Of a stretch of 64,000 nt of DNA, positions 24,015 to 33,279 are shown in pieces (the stretch's first letter is position 1; each line of letters starts with the position of its first letter). The notes beneath the pieces are model-generated. The model was not told where the DNA came from. It ran no database searches and was given only the letters and a program-made list of their open reading frames with translations. A program made the translations under genes and the position numbers. The stretch is from Azophilus sp965220835. GTDB lineage: Bacteria > Pseudomonadota > Gammaproteobacteria > Pseudomonadales > Azotimanducaceae. The DNA lies in NCBI GenBank assembly GCA_965220835.1, contig OZ244842.1, positions 1,984,001 through 2,048,000 of the forward strand, given 5' to 3'.

Positions 24015-24663
24015 ACTTGTAGCCCTGCCCCCGCAAGGTGAGGATGGCGTTGTGCGGCCCGAGCTTCTTGCGCAGGCGGCCGACGAACACTTCGATGACG
24101 TTGCTGTCGCGGTCGAAGTCCTGGTCGTAGAGGTGCTCGGTCAATTCCGCTTTGGAAACCACGCGTCCTTGATTGAGCATGAGGTGCTCCAGAACCCGGT
24201 ACTCGAAGGCCGTCAACGACACCGCTTCGTCGGCGACCCGCACCTCCTTGCGGACCGTGTTCAAGCTGATTGGCCCGCCACGAATCACCGGCGAGGCGTA
24301 GCCGGCGGCGCGGCGAACCAAGGCGTTCAGACGGGCTTTAAGCTCCTCCATGTGAAAGGGCTTGGTGAGGTAGTCATCCGCCCCGGCTTCCAAGGCAAGG
24401 ACCTTGTCCTGCCAGCGGTCCCGCGCCGTCAGAATCAGGACGGGAAAAACGCGCTCGCTGGCGCGCAGCGCCGCGATCAGCGCGCGGCCGTCCAGGCGCG
24501 GCAGGCCCAGGTCCACAATGGCCGCCTCATAGTCGAACTCCTGGCCGTAGTAGAGGCCCTCCTCGCCATCGGCGGCAGCATCCACCACGTGGCCGGCTGC
24601 CTTCAGGTGCTCGGTGAGCTGGCCCCTGAGCGCCGGCTCGTCCTCCACAACCAGTATGCGCAC
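23995..24663 (-). CDS. OmpR/PhoB-family response regulator (PhoP-like)
   Basis: 222 residues: an N-terminal receiver with acidic pocket VVEDEP, phosphoacceptor Asp-51 in AAIVDLGLPRLDG, switch Thr in LILTARDR and the conserved Lys in DDYLTKPFHMEEL. A C-terminal winged helix follows, with VSLTAFEYRVLEHLMLNQGR and VIEVFVGRLRKKLGP. It should bind DNA once phosphorylated by the overlapping kinase. Upstream, 14 bases away, lies a PepSY protein gene in the same direction, a frequent arrangement for PhoPQ-like systems. Confidence 0.95.
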   Translation of the reverse strand: MRILVVEDEPALRGQLTEHLKAAGHVVDAAADGEEGLYYGQEFDYEAAIVDLGLPRLDGRALIAALRASERVFPVLILTARDRWQDKVLALEAGADDYLTKPFHMEELKARLNALVRRAAGYASPVIRGGPISLNTVRKEVRVADEAVSLTAFEYRVLEHLMLNQGRVVSKAELTEHLYDQDFDRDSNVIEVFVGRLRKKLGPHNAILTLRGQGYKFALEDA

Positions 24664-24677
24664 GATGGCAGCGGCGG

Positions 24678-25016
24678 TCAGCGCCGTTCGATGCGACCCC
24701 GCGGATTCACTCGAATCGTCTGGATGCGACCGCCTTCGAGCAGAACCCGCACTTCGTAGCCTCGCCGGCCGCCTTCAATGGGAATCACCGACAGCACTCG
24801 GCCGTCCACCGCCTGACGCACTAAGTCTAGGGCACGATCCTGGGAAACGCTGGGCTGGGGGGCGAAATTGCGCTGTTCCGGCTCCCGTTCCGCCGACATG
24901 GCGGCTACCGGAAGGCACACCAACCAAAACGCCCACAGTGCGTTGCGGACAGCGCCCCGGATTCCCAAGCGGTGCCGGCCACGCCGCATCACGAGCCGTC
25001 GCCGAACGCTGTTCAT
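24678..25016 (-). CDS. PepSY-domain secreted protein
   Basis: 112 residues. A basic N-terminus and hydrophobic stretch (ALWAFWLVCLPVAAMSAERE) look like a signal peptide. The mature part has a PepSY layout: VSQDRALDLVRQAVDGRVLS, then VIPIEGGRRGYEVRVLLEGG and IQTIRVNPRGRI. PepSY proteins are small periplasmic modulators or inhibitors. The gene precedes the response regulator and kinase in the same direction, so it may be part of, or a target of, that signalling system. Confidence 0.85.
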   Translation of the reverse strand: MNSVRRRLVMRRGRHRLGIRGAVRNALWAFWLVCLPVAAMSAEREPEQRNFAPQPSVSQDRALDLVRQAVDGRVLSVIPIEGGRRGYEVRVLLEGGRIQTIRVNPRGRIERR

Positions 25017-25130
25017 GAGTCACTCCGATTCGCTGCACCGCGCCCCATTCTAACGCTATCGAGCCGCCAGGGGCTGCGCGGTTGCGCAGCAACTCGGGGC
25101 GGTGGGCGCTGTCGGCGCGCGTAATCTGCG

Positions 25131-25643
25131 TTAGGAGACGGGGGTGACCCGCACTCTGACGCGGATTCGCTCGCCGGGGTGGTTGCGCATTCGGGTGGCG
25201 TACACCGTGCCGTTGTACTGGTAGCGAACGCGGTAGCCGGCAAGGCGGTCCTCCTCGTGGATTTCCTCAAACCGGTCGCAAACGGTTTCCGTCCGGTAGC
25301 TGCCTTGCCGGCCGCTGCGGCCGATGTCGGCGCCGATGCTGCCGCCAAGTATGGCCCCGGCCACCGCGCCGACCCGCTTGTTGACTTTCTTGTGGCCCAC
25401 CGCGTTGCCGAGCGCCGCGCCGATGATGGCACCGAGGATCGGCGGCGTGGCGGAGCGGCCGCCCGAGCGGTGCCACACCTGCTCCTCGCGGCACGCCTCA
25501 ACCGGCTCGATGCGCCGCACGGTCTCGTAGACCGGCTCAACGTTCAACACCTCGGCCCACTGATAGTCCGCCGCCACTGCCGAAGCGGGAAAAAGCACCA
25601 CCAAGGACATAAGCCGGCACCAACCAAAGTTCTGCATCGTCAT
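25131..25643 (-). CDS. Glycine-zipper 2TM (17 kDa surface antigen-like) protein
   Basis: 170 residues from an ATG with GGAG eight bases upstream; alternatives lie at 25652 (GTG) and 25637 (ATG). A signal peptide (LMSLVVLFPASAVAAD) precedes the mature domain. Two glycine-zipper stretches follow, ILGAIIGAALGNAVGHKKV and VGAVAGAILGGSIGADIG, the hallmark of glycine-zipper 2TM outer-membrane-associated proteins. A basic beta-rich tail (RVRYQYNGTVYATRM, IRVRVRVTPVS) ends the protein. The role is presumably structural or stress-related in the envelope. Confidence 0.88.
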   Translation of the reverse strand: MTMQNFGWCRLMSLVVLFPASAVAADYQWAEVLNVEPVYETVRRIEPVEACREEQVWHRSGGRSATPPILGAIIGAALGNAVGHKKVNKRVGAVAGAILGGSIGADIGRSGRQGSYRTETVCDRFEEIHEEDRLAGYRVRYQYNGTVYATRMRNHPGERIRVRVRVTPVS

Positions 25644-25713
25644 GATCCGCACTCCATTGCGATGTGGATGACCACGAGGCTAGCCCCGCCTGCCTGAACC
25701 GGGCATGAATGCG

Positions 25714-26583
25714 TCAAAGGCCGATCAGGCGATGGTCTTGGCCCAAGCGCAGGCGCCAATCGGCGCGAGCGGCGAAGCTCACCTGCTGCCATTGGGTGAG
25801 GCGCTCATAGTGGGCGATGAAGCGGTCGAGCTGCGCCTTGGACATGCGCCGGTGCGGTGCAAGGGTCTGTTCCTGGGCCATGCGCCAACGCCGAACCGCC
25901 TCCATGCCGGGCACTTCGATGTAGATCCACCAATCCACCCGCTGCCACAACGGCGCGTAGTCAGCACAGGCGGCGTTCACATGGGCGCGCCAGAGTCCGT
26001 CACGATCTTCAGTGGCCTCCAGCCGATTCACGGGCTGGCGCAGCATGGCCTCCGGCTGCGGCGCTACGCCCAGGCACCAGCCCTCAAGGATGAGCGTGTC
26101 AACCGCTTCCGCCGTCGGCCACTGGGCTCGTGCACGGGGCTCGTCACGGCCCTTGTCAAATCTTGGCAAGCGGGTGCGGCGGCCCGCCAGCACGTCGTCG
26201 AGCACGGCCAGCGCTAACGCCACGTCATGGGTGCCCGGCGGCCCCCGGGTGGCCAGCAGCGGGTGAATCTGGCGCGCCAGCTTCGAGCGTTGGCGCCCGT
26301 CGAGATAGAAGTCGTCCAGCGAGCAGACGGCGGCCGTGCGCCCGGCCAAGGCCACAGCTTGGGCAATGAGGGCGGCCAACGTCGATTTGCCGGCACCCTG
26401 CCCGCCGCTCAGGCCGACGCAGCGTTTATTGGGCAGTGCGAGGGCGGCCACGGCGGCGACGGCCCGCCAATCCATGGGTGCATCGGCCGGCAAGCGCTGG
26501 TGCAAGTCCGCCAACCGGCGCCGGTCCAGCTCGGGAGCAAGTTGGTCGGCAATGGCGGTGAGGGTCAAGGTTGCCCTGTTCAT
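25714..26583 (-). CDS. P-loop kinase of the D-glycerate 3-kinase / Tda10 type
   Basis: 289 residues from the ATG at 26583; the longer open frame reads into the intergenic region. The Walker A motif is GLSGGQGAGKSTLAAL, followed by the family-typical CSLDDFYLDGRQRSKLAR and RGPPGTHDVALALAVLDDVL, then LPRFDKGRDEP and ILEGWCLGV. These features match the plant glycerate kinase/Tda10 group of phosphoribulokinase-like enzymes. Phosphorylation of glycerate or a similar small sugar acid is likely, not proven. It is divergent from the M16 protease gene. Confidence 0.88.
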   Translation of the reverse strand: MNRATLTLTAIADQLAPELDRRRLADLHQRLPADAPMDWRAVAAVAALALPNKRCVGLSGGQGAGKSTLAALIAQAVALAGRTAAVCSLDDFYLDGRQRSKLARQIHPLLATRGPPGTHDVALALAVLDDVLAGRRTRLPRFDKGRDEPRARAQWPTAEAVDTLILEGWCLGVAPQPEAMLRQPVNRLEATEDRDGLWRAHVNAACADYAPLWQRVDWWIYIEVPGMEAVRRWRMAQEQTLAPHRRMSKAQLDRFIAHYERLTQWQQVSFAARADWRLRLGQDHRLIGL

Positions 26584-26725
26584 TCCCCGTCTTTTAGCAC
26601 TGAGTGCGCGACGGCGCCAGTTGAGGCGCCAAAGTGCAGTGCGCTGCTGGGTGGGCATTTGTAGAATGCCCTCAGCGACGGCGCTGGCGCCGGTCTTGGT
26701 TATCGCCTCATTGGGAGTTGTTTTG

Positions 26726-29668
26726 ATGTGGAATCGGAATTGGACGTTGGGCCGTTTGGCAGGCGCGACCCTTGCGGCTTGCTTGGCTGGGGCCGGACTG
26801 TGGGGCTGCGATGCCGCCCAGATGGCGGCTCCGGACGCGGAGCCGACGGTGGTCAAGAGCCCCAACGACCAGCGGGCGTATCGCTACATCGAGCTGGCCA
26901 ACGGCCTCAAGGTGCTGCTCGCGTCGGACCCTGGCGCCGACAAGGCGGCGGCCTCGCTGACGGTGTTCAGGGGCTCCTTCCACGAACCTGCCGAGCGCCC
27001 CGGGGTTGCCCACTTTCTGGAGCACATGTTGTTCATCGGCACCGAAAAGTACCCGGAGGTGGATGGCTACCAAGCCTTCATCTCCGCCAACGGCGGCAGT
27101 TCCAACGCCTACACCGCCGGTGACCACACCAACTACTTCTTCGACATCGACCCAGCGCACTTCCAGGCGGGCATGGACCGCTTCGCGCAGTTCTTCATCG
27201 CCCCCCTGCTCGACCCCGCGTATGTGGAGCGGGAGCGCAACGCCGTGCATTCGGAATACCAAATGCAGTTCAAGGACGACGGCTGGCGGACCTTCTCGGC
27301 CAGCAAGATGGCGCTGAACCCGGACCACCCCCTCTCGCGCTTCAACATCGGCAGCCTGGAAACGCTCGGCGAAGGCACCTACGGCGATCTCAAGGCCTTT
27401 TTCGAGGCCCATTACTCCGCCGACCAGATGGCCTTGGTGGCGCTCAGCAACGAAAGCCTGGACGACCTGCAGGCTTGGATTGCGCCGCTGTTCGAAGGCA
27501 TTGCCAACCGGCAGCGGGGCGCGGCGCCGATCGCCGTGCCGCCCTATTCGGCAGACGGCTTGCCGGCCACGCTGCGCGTTCAACCGCAAAAGGAAATCCG
27601 CTCGGTGTCCTACCAGTTTCCGGTGCCGTCGCTGCGCCCCCACTACCGGGCCAAGCCCGACAGCTACATCAGCAACCTGCTCGGCCACGAGGGGGAAGGC
27701 AGCCTGTACGCCGTGCTTAAGGACCGGGGCTGGATCGAGACCCTGAACGCCTCGAGCAGCCACATCGACGATGCGCACAGCACCATCGAGGTGTCCATCG
27801 GCCTGACCCCTGCCGGCAGCGAGCGGATCGAAGCCATTACGGCGGCGCTGTTTGCCTACATGGATCTGCTGCGCAGCGAGGGGGCGAGCGAATGGCGCTA
27901 TCAGGAGCAGGCGCAGCTTGCCGAGACGCACTTCCGCTTTCAGGAGCCATCGAGCGCCATGGGCTTCGTGTACCAGATGGGGCCCAAGCTGGCGCACCTG
28001 CCACCCGCGGACCTGCTGCGGGCGCCCTATCTGATGGCCCGCTTCGACGCCGAGCTGATTGACCGGCACCTCTCCCAGCTGACGCCGCAAAACGTGCTCA
28101 TGACCATCGTTAAGCCCGACGCGGCCACCGACCAGGTTGAGCCTTGGTTCCAAGTCCCCTACGCCCTGGAACGCGGCCCCATTGCCATGGAGTCGCCAGC
28201 GGGCAACGCCCCGTTTGCGTTTCATTTGCCCGCGGAAAACCCCTTCATTCCGGACAACCTCACTGCCCTGCCGGATGACCCAGCCCCGCCAAGACGCTTG
28301 GCAGCCGCGGCGGGCATTGAGGTCTGGCTGGACCGCGATCTCGAGTTCGGCGCCCCGCGGGCCAATCTGCGCCTGCTGTTGACGGTGCCCGACGGCGGCT
28401 TCGCGTCCGTGGACGACGAAGTGGCTGCCAGCATCTACCGCGACCTAGTGGTGGACCAGCTCAACGCCTACGCCTATCCCGCTTGGCTGGCCGGGCTCTC
28501 CTTCAACATCCGCTTGACGGCCAAGGGCTATCTGGTCGAAATCGGAGGCTACACCGACAAGCAGGACGTCTTGCTGCCGAGGGTTCTTGAGGCTCTGTCA
28601 GGGGCGGCAATCGAGCCGCAGACATTCGAGCGCTTCCGCGATGAGCGGGTGCGCGACTGGCGCAACGAGGCGCTCGAGCGGCCCTTCTCCCAAACCTTCA
28701 CGGCGCTGCGCAAGGCGCTCTACAACAGCGCTTGGCCCGCCGAAACGCTGGCCGAGGCGGCCAATGGGCTGACCGTCGAGGCGCTTGAGACCTGGCGAGA
28801 TGAACGGCTGAACCAGTTCGGCTTGGTGGCCCTGCTGCATGGCAACTTGAATGAGGCCGAGGCCATGGACATCGTCGCCTCCGTTCGGGAACGGCTCCCC
28901 CTGCGGGCGGTGTCTGCCTTCCAAGTTGAAGTCGCCAAGGTGGCGGACAGCTACCGAGTGCCCTTGGCCATCGACCACGCGGACGCCGCCGTAGCGCTCT
29001 ACGTTCAGGATGACGCCACCGGTATCCAAGCCCGCGCGCAAAGCGCGCTGGCCGCCCAGCTGATCAAGCAGGCCTTCTTCACCGAGCTGCGCACCGAACA
29101 GCAGCTCGGCTACGCCGTGTTTGCCCAAGCCACGCCGTTTCGGGACCAAGGCGGGCTGAGCTTCATCGTGCAAAGCCCAGTGGCTTCCCCGGCCGCCTTG
29201 GAGCAAGCCATCCTAGCCTTCCTGGACACGCGCCCCGACGTCGCCCGGCAACTGCCCGACGAGGCCTTCGCCCAACAAAAATCCGGCTTGGTCAGCGACC
29301 TGACCGAGCGGGACAAGAACCTGGGTCAGCGCAGCCAGCGCCTGTGGCTGGATCTTGATCTCGGTTACACCAACTTCGACGCCAACCAACAGCTCGCCGA
29401 TGCGGTGGCGGGCCTAAGCAAGGGCGAGATGGTGGATTTCCTGGAAGAACTTCGGCAACGAGCAAGAAGCCAAAGGCTCATCATCTACAGCTTGGGCAAG
29501 TTCCAGGAAGCGCCCGCTGAGGGGCAACTGGTCGAGGACTTGACTTGGCTCAAGGGGGTGCCTTCGGACACGGCGTCAATCCCCGGAGCGAGTGCGTCCC
29601 GCCCTCGAACTGAACTTGGGAACTCAGTGCAGCAGCGTTGGCTGAAGCATGTTGAAGGCGTTGAATGA
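26726..29668 (+). CDS. M16 family zinc metalloprotease (pitrilysin/insulinase-like), predicted lipoprotein
   Basis: 980 residues from the ATG at 26726; upstream in-frame sequence lies within the divergent kinase gene. The signal ends in GAGLWGC, a plausible lipobox (Cys-28). The zinc site is HFLEH in GVAHFLEHMLFIGTEKYPEV, with the third ligand Glu in ERERNAVHSEYQMQF. The NGGSSNAYTAGDHTNYFFDI block is typical of the pitrilysin/insulysin branch. Four M16 half-domains fit the length. The C-terminal half keeps ELRTEQQLGYAVFAQATPFR. The enzyme should degrade peptides in the periplasm or at the membrane. Confidence 0.94.
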   Translation: MWNRNWTLGRLAGATLAACLAGAGLWGCDAAQMAAPDAEPTVVKSPNDQRAYRYIELANGLKVLLASDPGADKAAASLTVFRGSFHEPAERPGVAHFLEHMLFIGTEKYPEVDGYQAFISANGGSSNAYTAGDHTNYFFDIDPAHFQAGMDRFAQFFIAPLLDPAYVERERNAVHSEYQMQFKDDGWRTFSASKMALNPDHPLSRFNIGSLETLGEGTYGDLKAFFEAHYSADQMALVALSNESLDDLQAWIAPLFEGIANRQRGAAPIAVPPYSADGLPATLRVQPQKEIRSVSYQFPVPSLRPHYRAKPDSYISNLLGHEGEGSLYAVLKDRGWIETLNASSSHIDDAHSTIEVSIGLTPAGSERIEAITAALFAYMDLLRSEGASEWRYQEQAQLAETHFRFQEPSSAMGFVYQMGPKLAHLPPADLLRAPYLMARFDAELIDRHLSQLTPQNVLMTIVKPDAATDQVEPWFQVPYALERGPIAMESPAGNAPFAFHLPAENPFIPDNLTALPDDPAPPRRLAAAAGIEVWLDRDLEFGAPRANLRLLLTVPDGGFASVDDEVAASIYRDLVVDQLNAYAYPAWLAGLSFNIRLTAKGYLVEIGGYTDKQDVLLPRVLEALSGAAIEPQTFERFRDERVRDWRNEALERPFSQTFTALRKALYNSAWPAETLAEAANGLTVEALETWRDERLNQFGLVALLHGNLNEAEAMDIVASVRERLPLRAVSAFQVEVAKVADSYRVPLAIDHADAAVALYVQDDATGIQARAQSALAAQLIKQAFFTELRTEQQLGYAVFAQATPFRDQGGLSFIVQSPVASPAALEQAILAFLDTRPDVARQLPDEAFAQQKSGLVSDLTERDKNLGQRSQRLWLDLDLGYTNFDANQQLADAVAGLSKGEMVDFLEELRQRARSQRLIIYSLGKFQEAPAEGQLVEDLTWLKGVPSDTASIPGASASRPRTELGNSVQQRWLKHVEGVE

Positions 29669-29682
29669 GAATTCCTGCACGC

Positions 29683-31827
29683 TTACGGCGTCCCCTCGCT
29701 CCTTGCAAGCGCATTTGACATTACTGCCGGTGCGCGACCGGAGCTTGCGAATTCCCGCCGAAACGGCGGCAGGGCGTCCAGCAGCGCCTGCCCATAGCGC
29801 TTGGTGAGCACGCGCTTGTCCAGCAGGGTGATGCGGCCACGGTCATTGTCGTCACGAATCAAGCGCCCGCAGGCCTGCACCAGCTTCAGGGCGGCGTCGG
29901 GGACGGTGATCTCCATGAAGGCGTTGCGGCCTTGGGATTCGGCCAATTCAGCGATGGCTTGGTCCACTGGATCATCGGGCACCGCAAAGGGCAGCTTGAC
30001 GACGATGACGTGCAGGCAGTAATCGCCCGGCAGGTCCATGCCTTCGGCGAAGCTGGCAAGTCCCATCAGGTAGCTGGGCTCACCCGCATCGACCCGCTGC
30101 CGATGGCGCCTGAGCATGGCCTGCTTTGAGCGTTCGCCCTGAAACTGCGCAGCCTCCATGAGGGTGCGGCCCGCCAAGGCATCACGCACCTCGTTCATTT
30201 GCCGCCAGGAGGTGAACAGCACCAAGGCGCTCGGCTCCACCGCCAGCAGTTCCGGCAGCAAGCCGGCCACCTCCGCCGTGTGCGCCGCCACATCCTTGGG
30301 GTCGGCGTCCATCTGCGGCACCGACAGCACGGCGATGCTCGGGTAGTCGAAGGGGCTGGAAATGCTGACGCCCTGCGCCTCGCTTAAGCCGGACCTTTCA
30401 AAGAAGCGGTCAAAACGGCCCAAGGCCGTCAACGTGGCGGAGGTGGCCACGGCGGCATGGCAGCGCGACCAAAGGTGTTCGCCCAACAGCTGGCCCGGCT
30501 CGATGGGCGTGCTCAGCAACTCCAAATCCTGTTCCGAGCGGCTCGCCCAACGCGCCATTCGGCCTGGCGCAGCCACGCCGTCCGATGCTTGCGCATAGTC
30601 TTCAAGCAAGGCATGCACCGCCGCGGCCCGCGCTTCGGCCTGGCCAACCGGGGCCAGCCAATCCTCCGCCTCCATCGGATTGGGCCAATCCGAGCCGTCA
30701 TCCAGCGCCTTGCGCAGCAAATCCTGCAGATCGATCAAGGCGCTGTGGATTCGTGCCAGCGGGGTGGCTGCCAGCGCCGCCGCTTCGCTCAGCACGGGAT
30801 CGATTTGCCCATGCATAAAGCGGCAGACTTCGGTGACGGAGTCGGCGCCCTTGAATCGCTCAGCGAAGGGCAACTGCCCCGCCACGACGCCCAACGCCTC
30901 GAGCGCCTGCTTGAGCGATTGGCACTCCTCAACCAGGCCTTTGGCGATGCGCTCCAACGCCGCCGGACGCCCCATCCGCTGGGCCAATGTGCCGGCCAAG
31001 GCGTTCACTTGGTCCGCCCAAACGGCCGTGGCGCCCAGGCGCGCACTGAGGGCGAAATGGCGCTGGGTCTTGTCCGGCAGATGATGGGCCTCATCGATGA
31101 CCAGAATGGACGACTCCGGAGCGGGCAGCACCACGCCCCCGCCGAAGGCGTAGTCAGCCAACAGCAGGTCGTGGTTGGCGACGATCACGTCCGCATCGCT
31201 CAAGGCATGGCGCGCCTTGAAGAACGGGCACTCGGCATAAAACACGCACTTGCGGTTGGCGCAGCCCCGGTGGTCCGTGGTCAGGCTGCGCCAGGCGGCA
31301 TCCTCGACCCCGGCCTCCCAGGTGTCGAGTTCGCCGTTCCAGCGGCCTTCGCCAAAATCGCGCATCATCTGCCGCCACACCAGGCTGTGATCGACCACCG
31401 AGGCGTCGGACAGCACCAGCTCCTGCTGCTGGCCACCGTTCAGAATCTGATCCAGGCGCTTCACGCACAGGTAGCGGCCCCGGCCCTTGGCCAAGACGAA
31501 ACTGAAATCGAGGCCGGACCCGTCGGCCAGGTCCGGCAGGTCCCGCTCCACGATTTGCTCCTGCAGGGCGACCGTGGCGCTGGCGATGACCAAGGTCTTG
31601 TCCAGCGCCTGGGCAATGGGGATGGCAGCCAAGCAGTAGGCGACCGTCTTGCCCGTGCCGGTGCCGGCTTCAATGGCGACCAGGCGCGGCGGCTCGCCCG
31701 CGCAGTTGCGGGCGATGTGGGCTATCATTTCCCGCTGGCCACGCCGGGCACGAAAGCCCCGCGACTGCAGCCAAGCGCTGTAGGCCTCCTGAATCCGCGC
31801 TTTCAATTCAACGGTCAAGTCACTCAT
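29683..31827 (-). CDS. dinG: ATP-dependent DNA helicase DinG
   Basis: 714 residues, the normal length for DinG. Motif I is EAGTGTGKTVAYCLA and motif II IDEAHHLPDKT. The iron-sulfur cluster ligands are visible as RYLCVKR and then GCANRKCVFYAEC. The C-terminal helicase motifs include VLFTSWRQMNEVRDAL, FAEGMDLPGDYC and QACGRLIRDDNDRG. It is a superfamily 2 XPD-like 5'-3' helicase used in DNA repair and in removing R-loops. The gene is convergent with the M16 protease 14 bases away and divergent from a dehydrogenase-like gene. Confidence 0.96.
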   Translation of the reverse strand: MSDLTVELKARIQEAYSAWLQSRGFRARRGQREMIAHIARNCAGEPPRLVAIEAGTGTGKTVAYCLAAIPIAQALDKTLVIASATVALQEQIVERDLPDLADGSGLDFSFVLAKGRGRYLCVKRLDQILNGGQQQELVLSDASVVDHSLVWRQMMRDFGEGRWNGELDTWEAGVEDAAWRSLTTDHRGCANRKCVFYAECPFFKARHALSDADVIVANHDLLLADYAFGGGVVLPAPESSILVIDEAHHLPDKTQRHFALSARLGATAVWADQVNALAGTLAQRMGRPAALERIAKGLVEECQSLKQALEALGVVAGQLPFAERFKGADSVTEVCRFMHGQIDPVLSEAAALAATPLARIHSALIDLQDLLRKALDDGSDWPNPMEAEDWLAPVGQAEARAAAVHALLEDYAQASDGVAAPGRMARWASRSEQDLELLSTPIEPGQLLGEHLWSRCHAAVATSATLTALGRFDRFFERSGLSEAQGVSISSPFDYPSIAVLSVPQMDADPKDVAAHTAEVAGLLPELLAVEPSALVLFTSWRQMNEVRDALAGRTLMEAAQFQGERSKQAMLRRHRQRVDAGEPSYLMGLASFAEGMDLPGDYCLHVIVVKLPFAVPDDPVDQAIAELAESQGRNAFMEITVPDAALKLVQACGRLIRDDNDRGRITLLDKRVLTKRYGQALLDALPPFRREFASSGRAPAVMSNALARSEGTP

Positions 31828-31869
31828 GGGACAGATGTTACGCGCCAGCCACGCCTTGGGGCCACCCGC

Positions 31870-31924
31870 GAGCCTCGGCCCTAAGGGCCGAGGCTCGATT
31901 GGAGTTTCGCTGGCGCGAAACTCC
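31870..31924. repeat. Two hairpins of the dispersed repeat family
   Basis: A perfect hairpin with 12-base arms at 31870-31896 (GAGCCTCGGCCC, TAA, GGGCCGAGGCTC) is followed by one with 10-base arms at 31901-31924 (GGAGTTTCGC, TGGC, GCGAAACTCC). The first matches the stem at 2124-2150 with paired substitutions that preserve base pairing. The second is the hairpin A of the 1.9 and 40.7 kb arrays. A decayed duplication (GCCGCCACTCTCTGTGCT, twice, near 31938 and 31978) follows. Confidence 0.85.
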
Positions 31925-31990
31925 GCGAGCCTTGTGCCGCCACTCTCTGTGCTAACGCGATTCTCAGCGAATCCAGCGCCGCCACTCTCT

Positions 31991-33121
31991 GTGCTGGCAC
32001 GAAACTACGCAGGTTTGGTTCTCGCACTCTTTGGGCTGGCGCTGTTGACGATGGTGCCAACAGGGGCTTGGGGAGCGGACCTTTCACGGCTGACGCTGCC
32101 CGAGGGGTTTTCCATTCGCGCACTCACGCTTGAGGCGCCCGACGCGCGGCAGATGGCCTTGGCCGGCAATGGCACGCTCTTCGTGGGCACCCGCCGCCGC
32201 GGCACCCTGTACGCCATCCCCAACGCCTTGAGCGCCCAGTCGCCTGAGGTGTTGACCTTGGCCAAAGGGCTCAAGATGCCCAACGGGGTGGCCATCGCCA
32301 ATGATGACCTCTATGTGGCTGAAGTGAGCCGAATACTGAGGTTTCCGAACATCGCGGCCTCGGTGGGGGGCGGCAGCCCAGGCCAAGCGCCCTATGCAGT
32401 GGTCACCGACCAGCTGCCCGACAAAACCCACCACGGCTGGAAGTACATCAAGTTTGGGCCCGATGGACAGCTCTACGTGCCGGTGGGCGCACCGTGCAAC
32501 ATCTGCCTCTCTGAAGACCCCCGATTTGCCGCCCTGCTGCGCATGGACCCGCACACCGGCAGCGCCATCATCTACGCCAGCGGCATCCGCAACACGGTCG
32601 GCTTCGCTTGGCACCCGGATAGCGGCGAACTGTGGTTCAGCGACAACGGCAGGGACATGATGGGCGACGACGTTCCGCCGGAGGAAATCAACGTTGCCAG
32701 CCGGCCGGGCCAGCACTTCGGCTACCCGTTCGTCCACGGCAGGGACATTGTGGACCCAAGGTTCGGCGCTGATGCGCCAGACTTGGCGTTCACGCCGCCG
32801 CGGTTGGAGATTCAAGCCCACGCAGCCGCACTGGGCCTGGACTTCCACACCCACCCACAGTTCCCGCCCCGCTATCGCGGCGCGCTGTTCATCGCGGAGC
32901 ACGGCTCCTGGAACCGCTCCTCCAAGGTGGGCTACCAAGTCAGCGTGGTGACCTTCGAAGACGGCGAACCCCGCTATGCGCCCTTCATCACCGGCTGGCT
33001 GGAGGGGGAGCGCCAGTGGGGACGGCCAGTGGACGTGCTGGCCGCCCCGGACGGCAGCTTGCTGGTGTCAGACGACCAGCAGGGAGCGATCTATCAAGTG
33101 CGCTGGCAGCCGGCCCGCTGA
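31991..33121 (+). CDS. Sorbosone-dehydrogenase-like (PQQ-type beta-propeller) protein
   Basis: 376 residues from a GTG that gives a clean signal peptide (LALFGLALLTMVPTGAWGAD). The frame is open back to 31826, but that stretch is hairpin repeat and overlaps the dinG start, so I reject it. Motifs of the soluble glucose/sorbosone dehydrogenase family are present: LPDKTHHGWKYIKFGPDG, LYVPVGAPCNICLSEDPRF, ASGIRNTVGFAWHP, FSDNGRDMMGDDVPPEEIN and IAEHGSWNRSSKVGY. The protein is probably periplasmic and may oxidise a sugar or alcohol with PQQ. No PQQ biosynthesis genes are in the window. Confidence 0.87.
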   Translation: MLARNYAGLVLALFGLALLTMVPTGAWGADLSRLTLPEGFSIRALTLEAPDARQMALAGNGTLFVGTRRRGTLYAIPNALSAQSPEVLTLAKGLKMPNGVAIANDDLYVAEVSRILRFPNIAASVGGGSPGQAPYAVVTDQLPDKTHHGWKYIKFGPDGQLYVPVGAPCNICLSEDPRFAALLRMDPHTGSAIIYASGIRNTVGFAWHPDSGELWFSDNGRDMMGDDVPPEEINVASRPGQHFGYPFVHGRDIVDPRFGADAPDLAFTPPRLEIQAHAAALGLDFHTHPQFPPRYRGALFIAEHGSWNRSSKVGYQVSVVTFEDGEPRYAPFITGWLEGERQWGRPVDVLAAPDGSLLVSDDQQGAIYQVRWQPAR

Positions 33122-33220
33122 ACAGTCGCCGCCTAAAAGTCACGGCAAACCCGCCGCCGCCAAATCCACAATCGCCAAAGGAGCCAGTCCCAAACGCACC
33201 GCCGCTCAATCACCATTGCC

Positions 33221-33279
33221 AAAAGACCACCGCCAAAAGAACCGCCGCTAAAAGAACCGCCGCTAAAAGAACCACCACT
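33221..33279. repeat. 15-bp tandem repeat near the end of the lytic transglycosylase gene
   Basis: Units of AAAAGAACCGCCGCT and close variants are repeated about four times, the first copy one base short. The array spans the end of the transglycosylase gene and the spacer to the convergent dehydrogenase-like gene. It would encode Gly-Gly-Ser-Phe repeats in another frame, but that frame is not a supported gene. Confidence 0.75.

Noticed and set aside
31826..31990. N-terminal extension of the sorbosone-dehydrogenase-like protein
   Set aside because: It overlaps the dinG start and reads through dispersed hairpin repeats.
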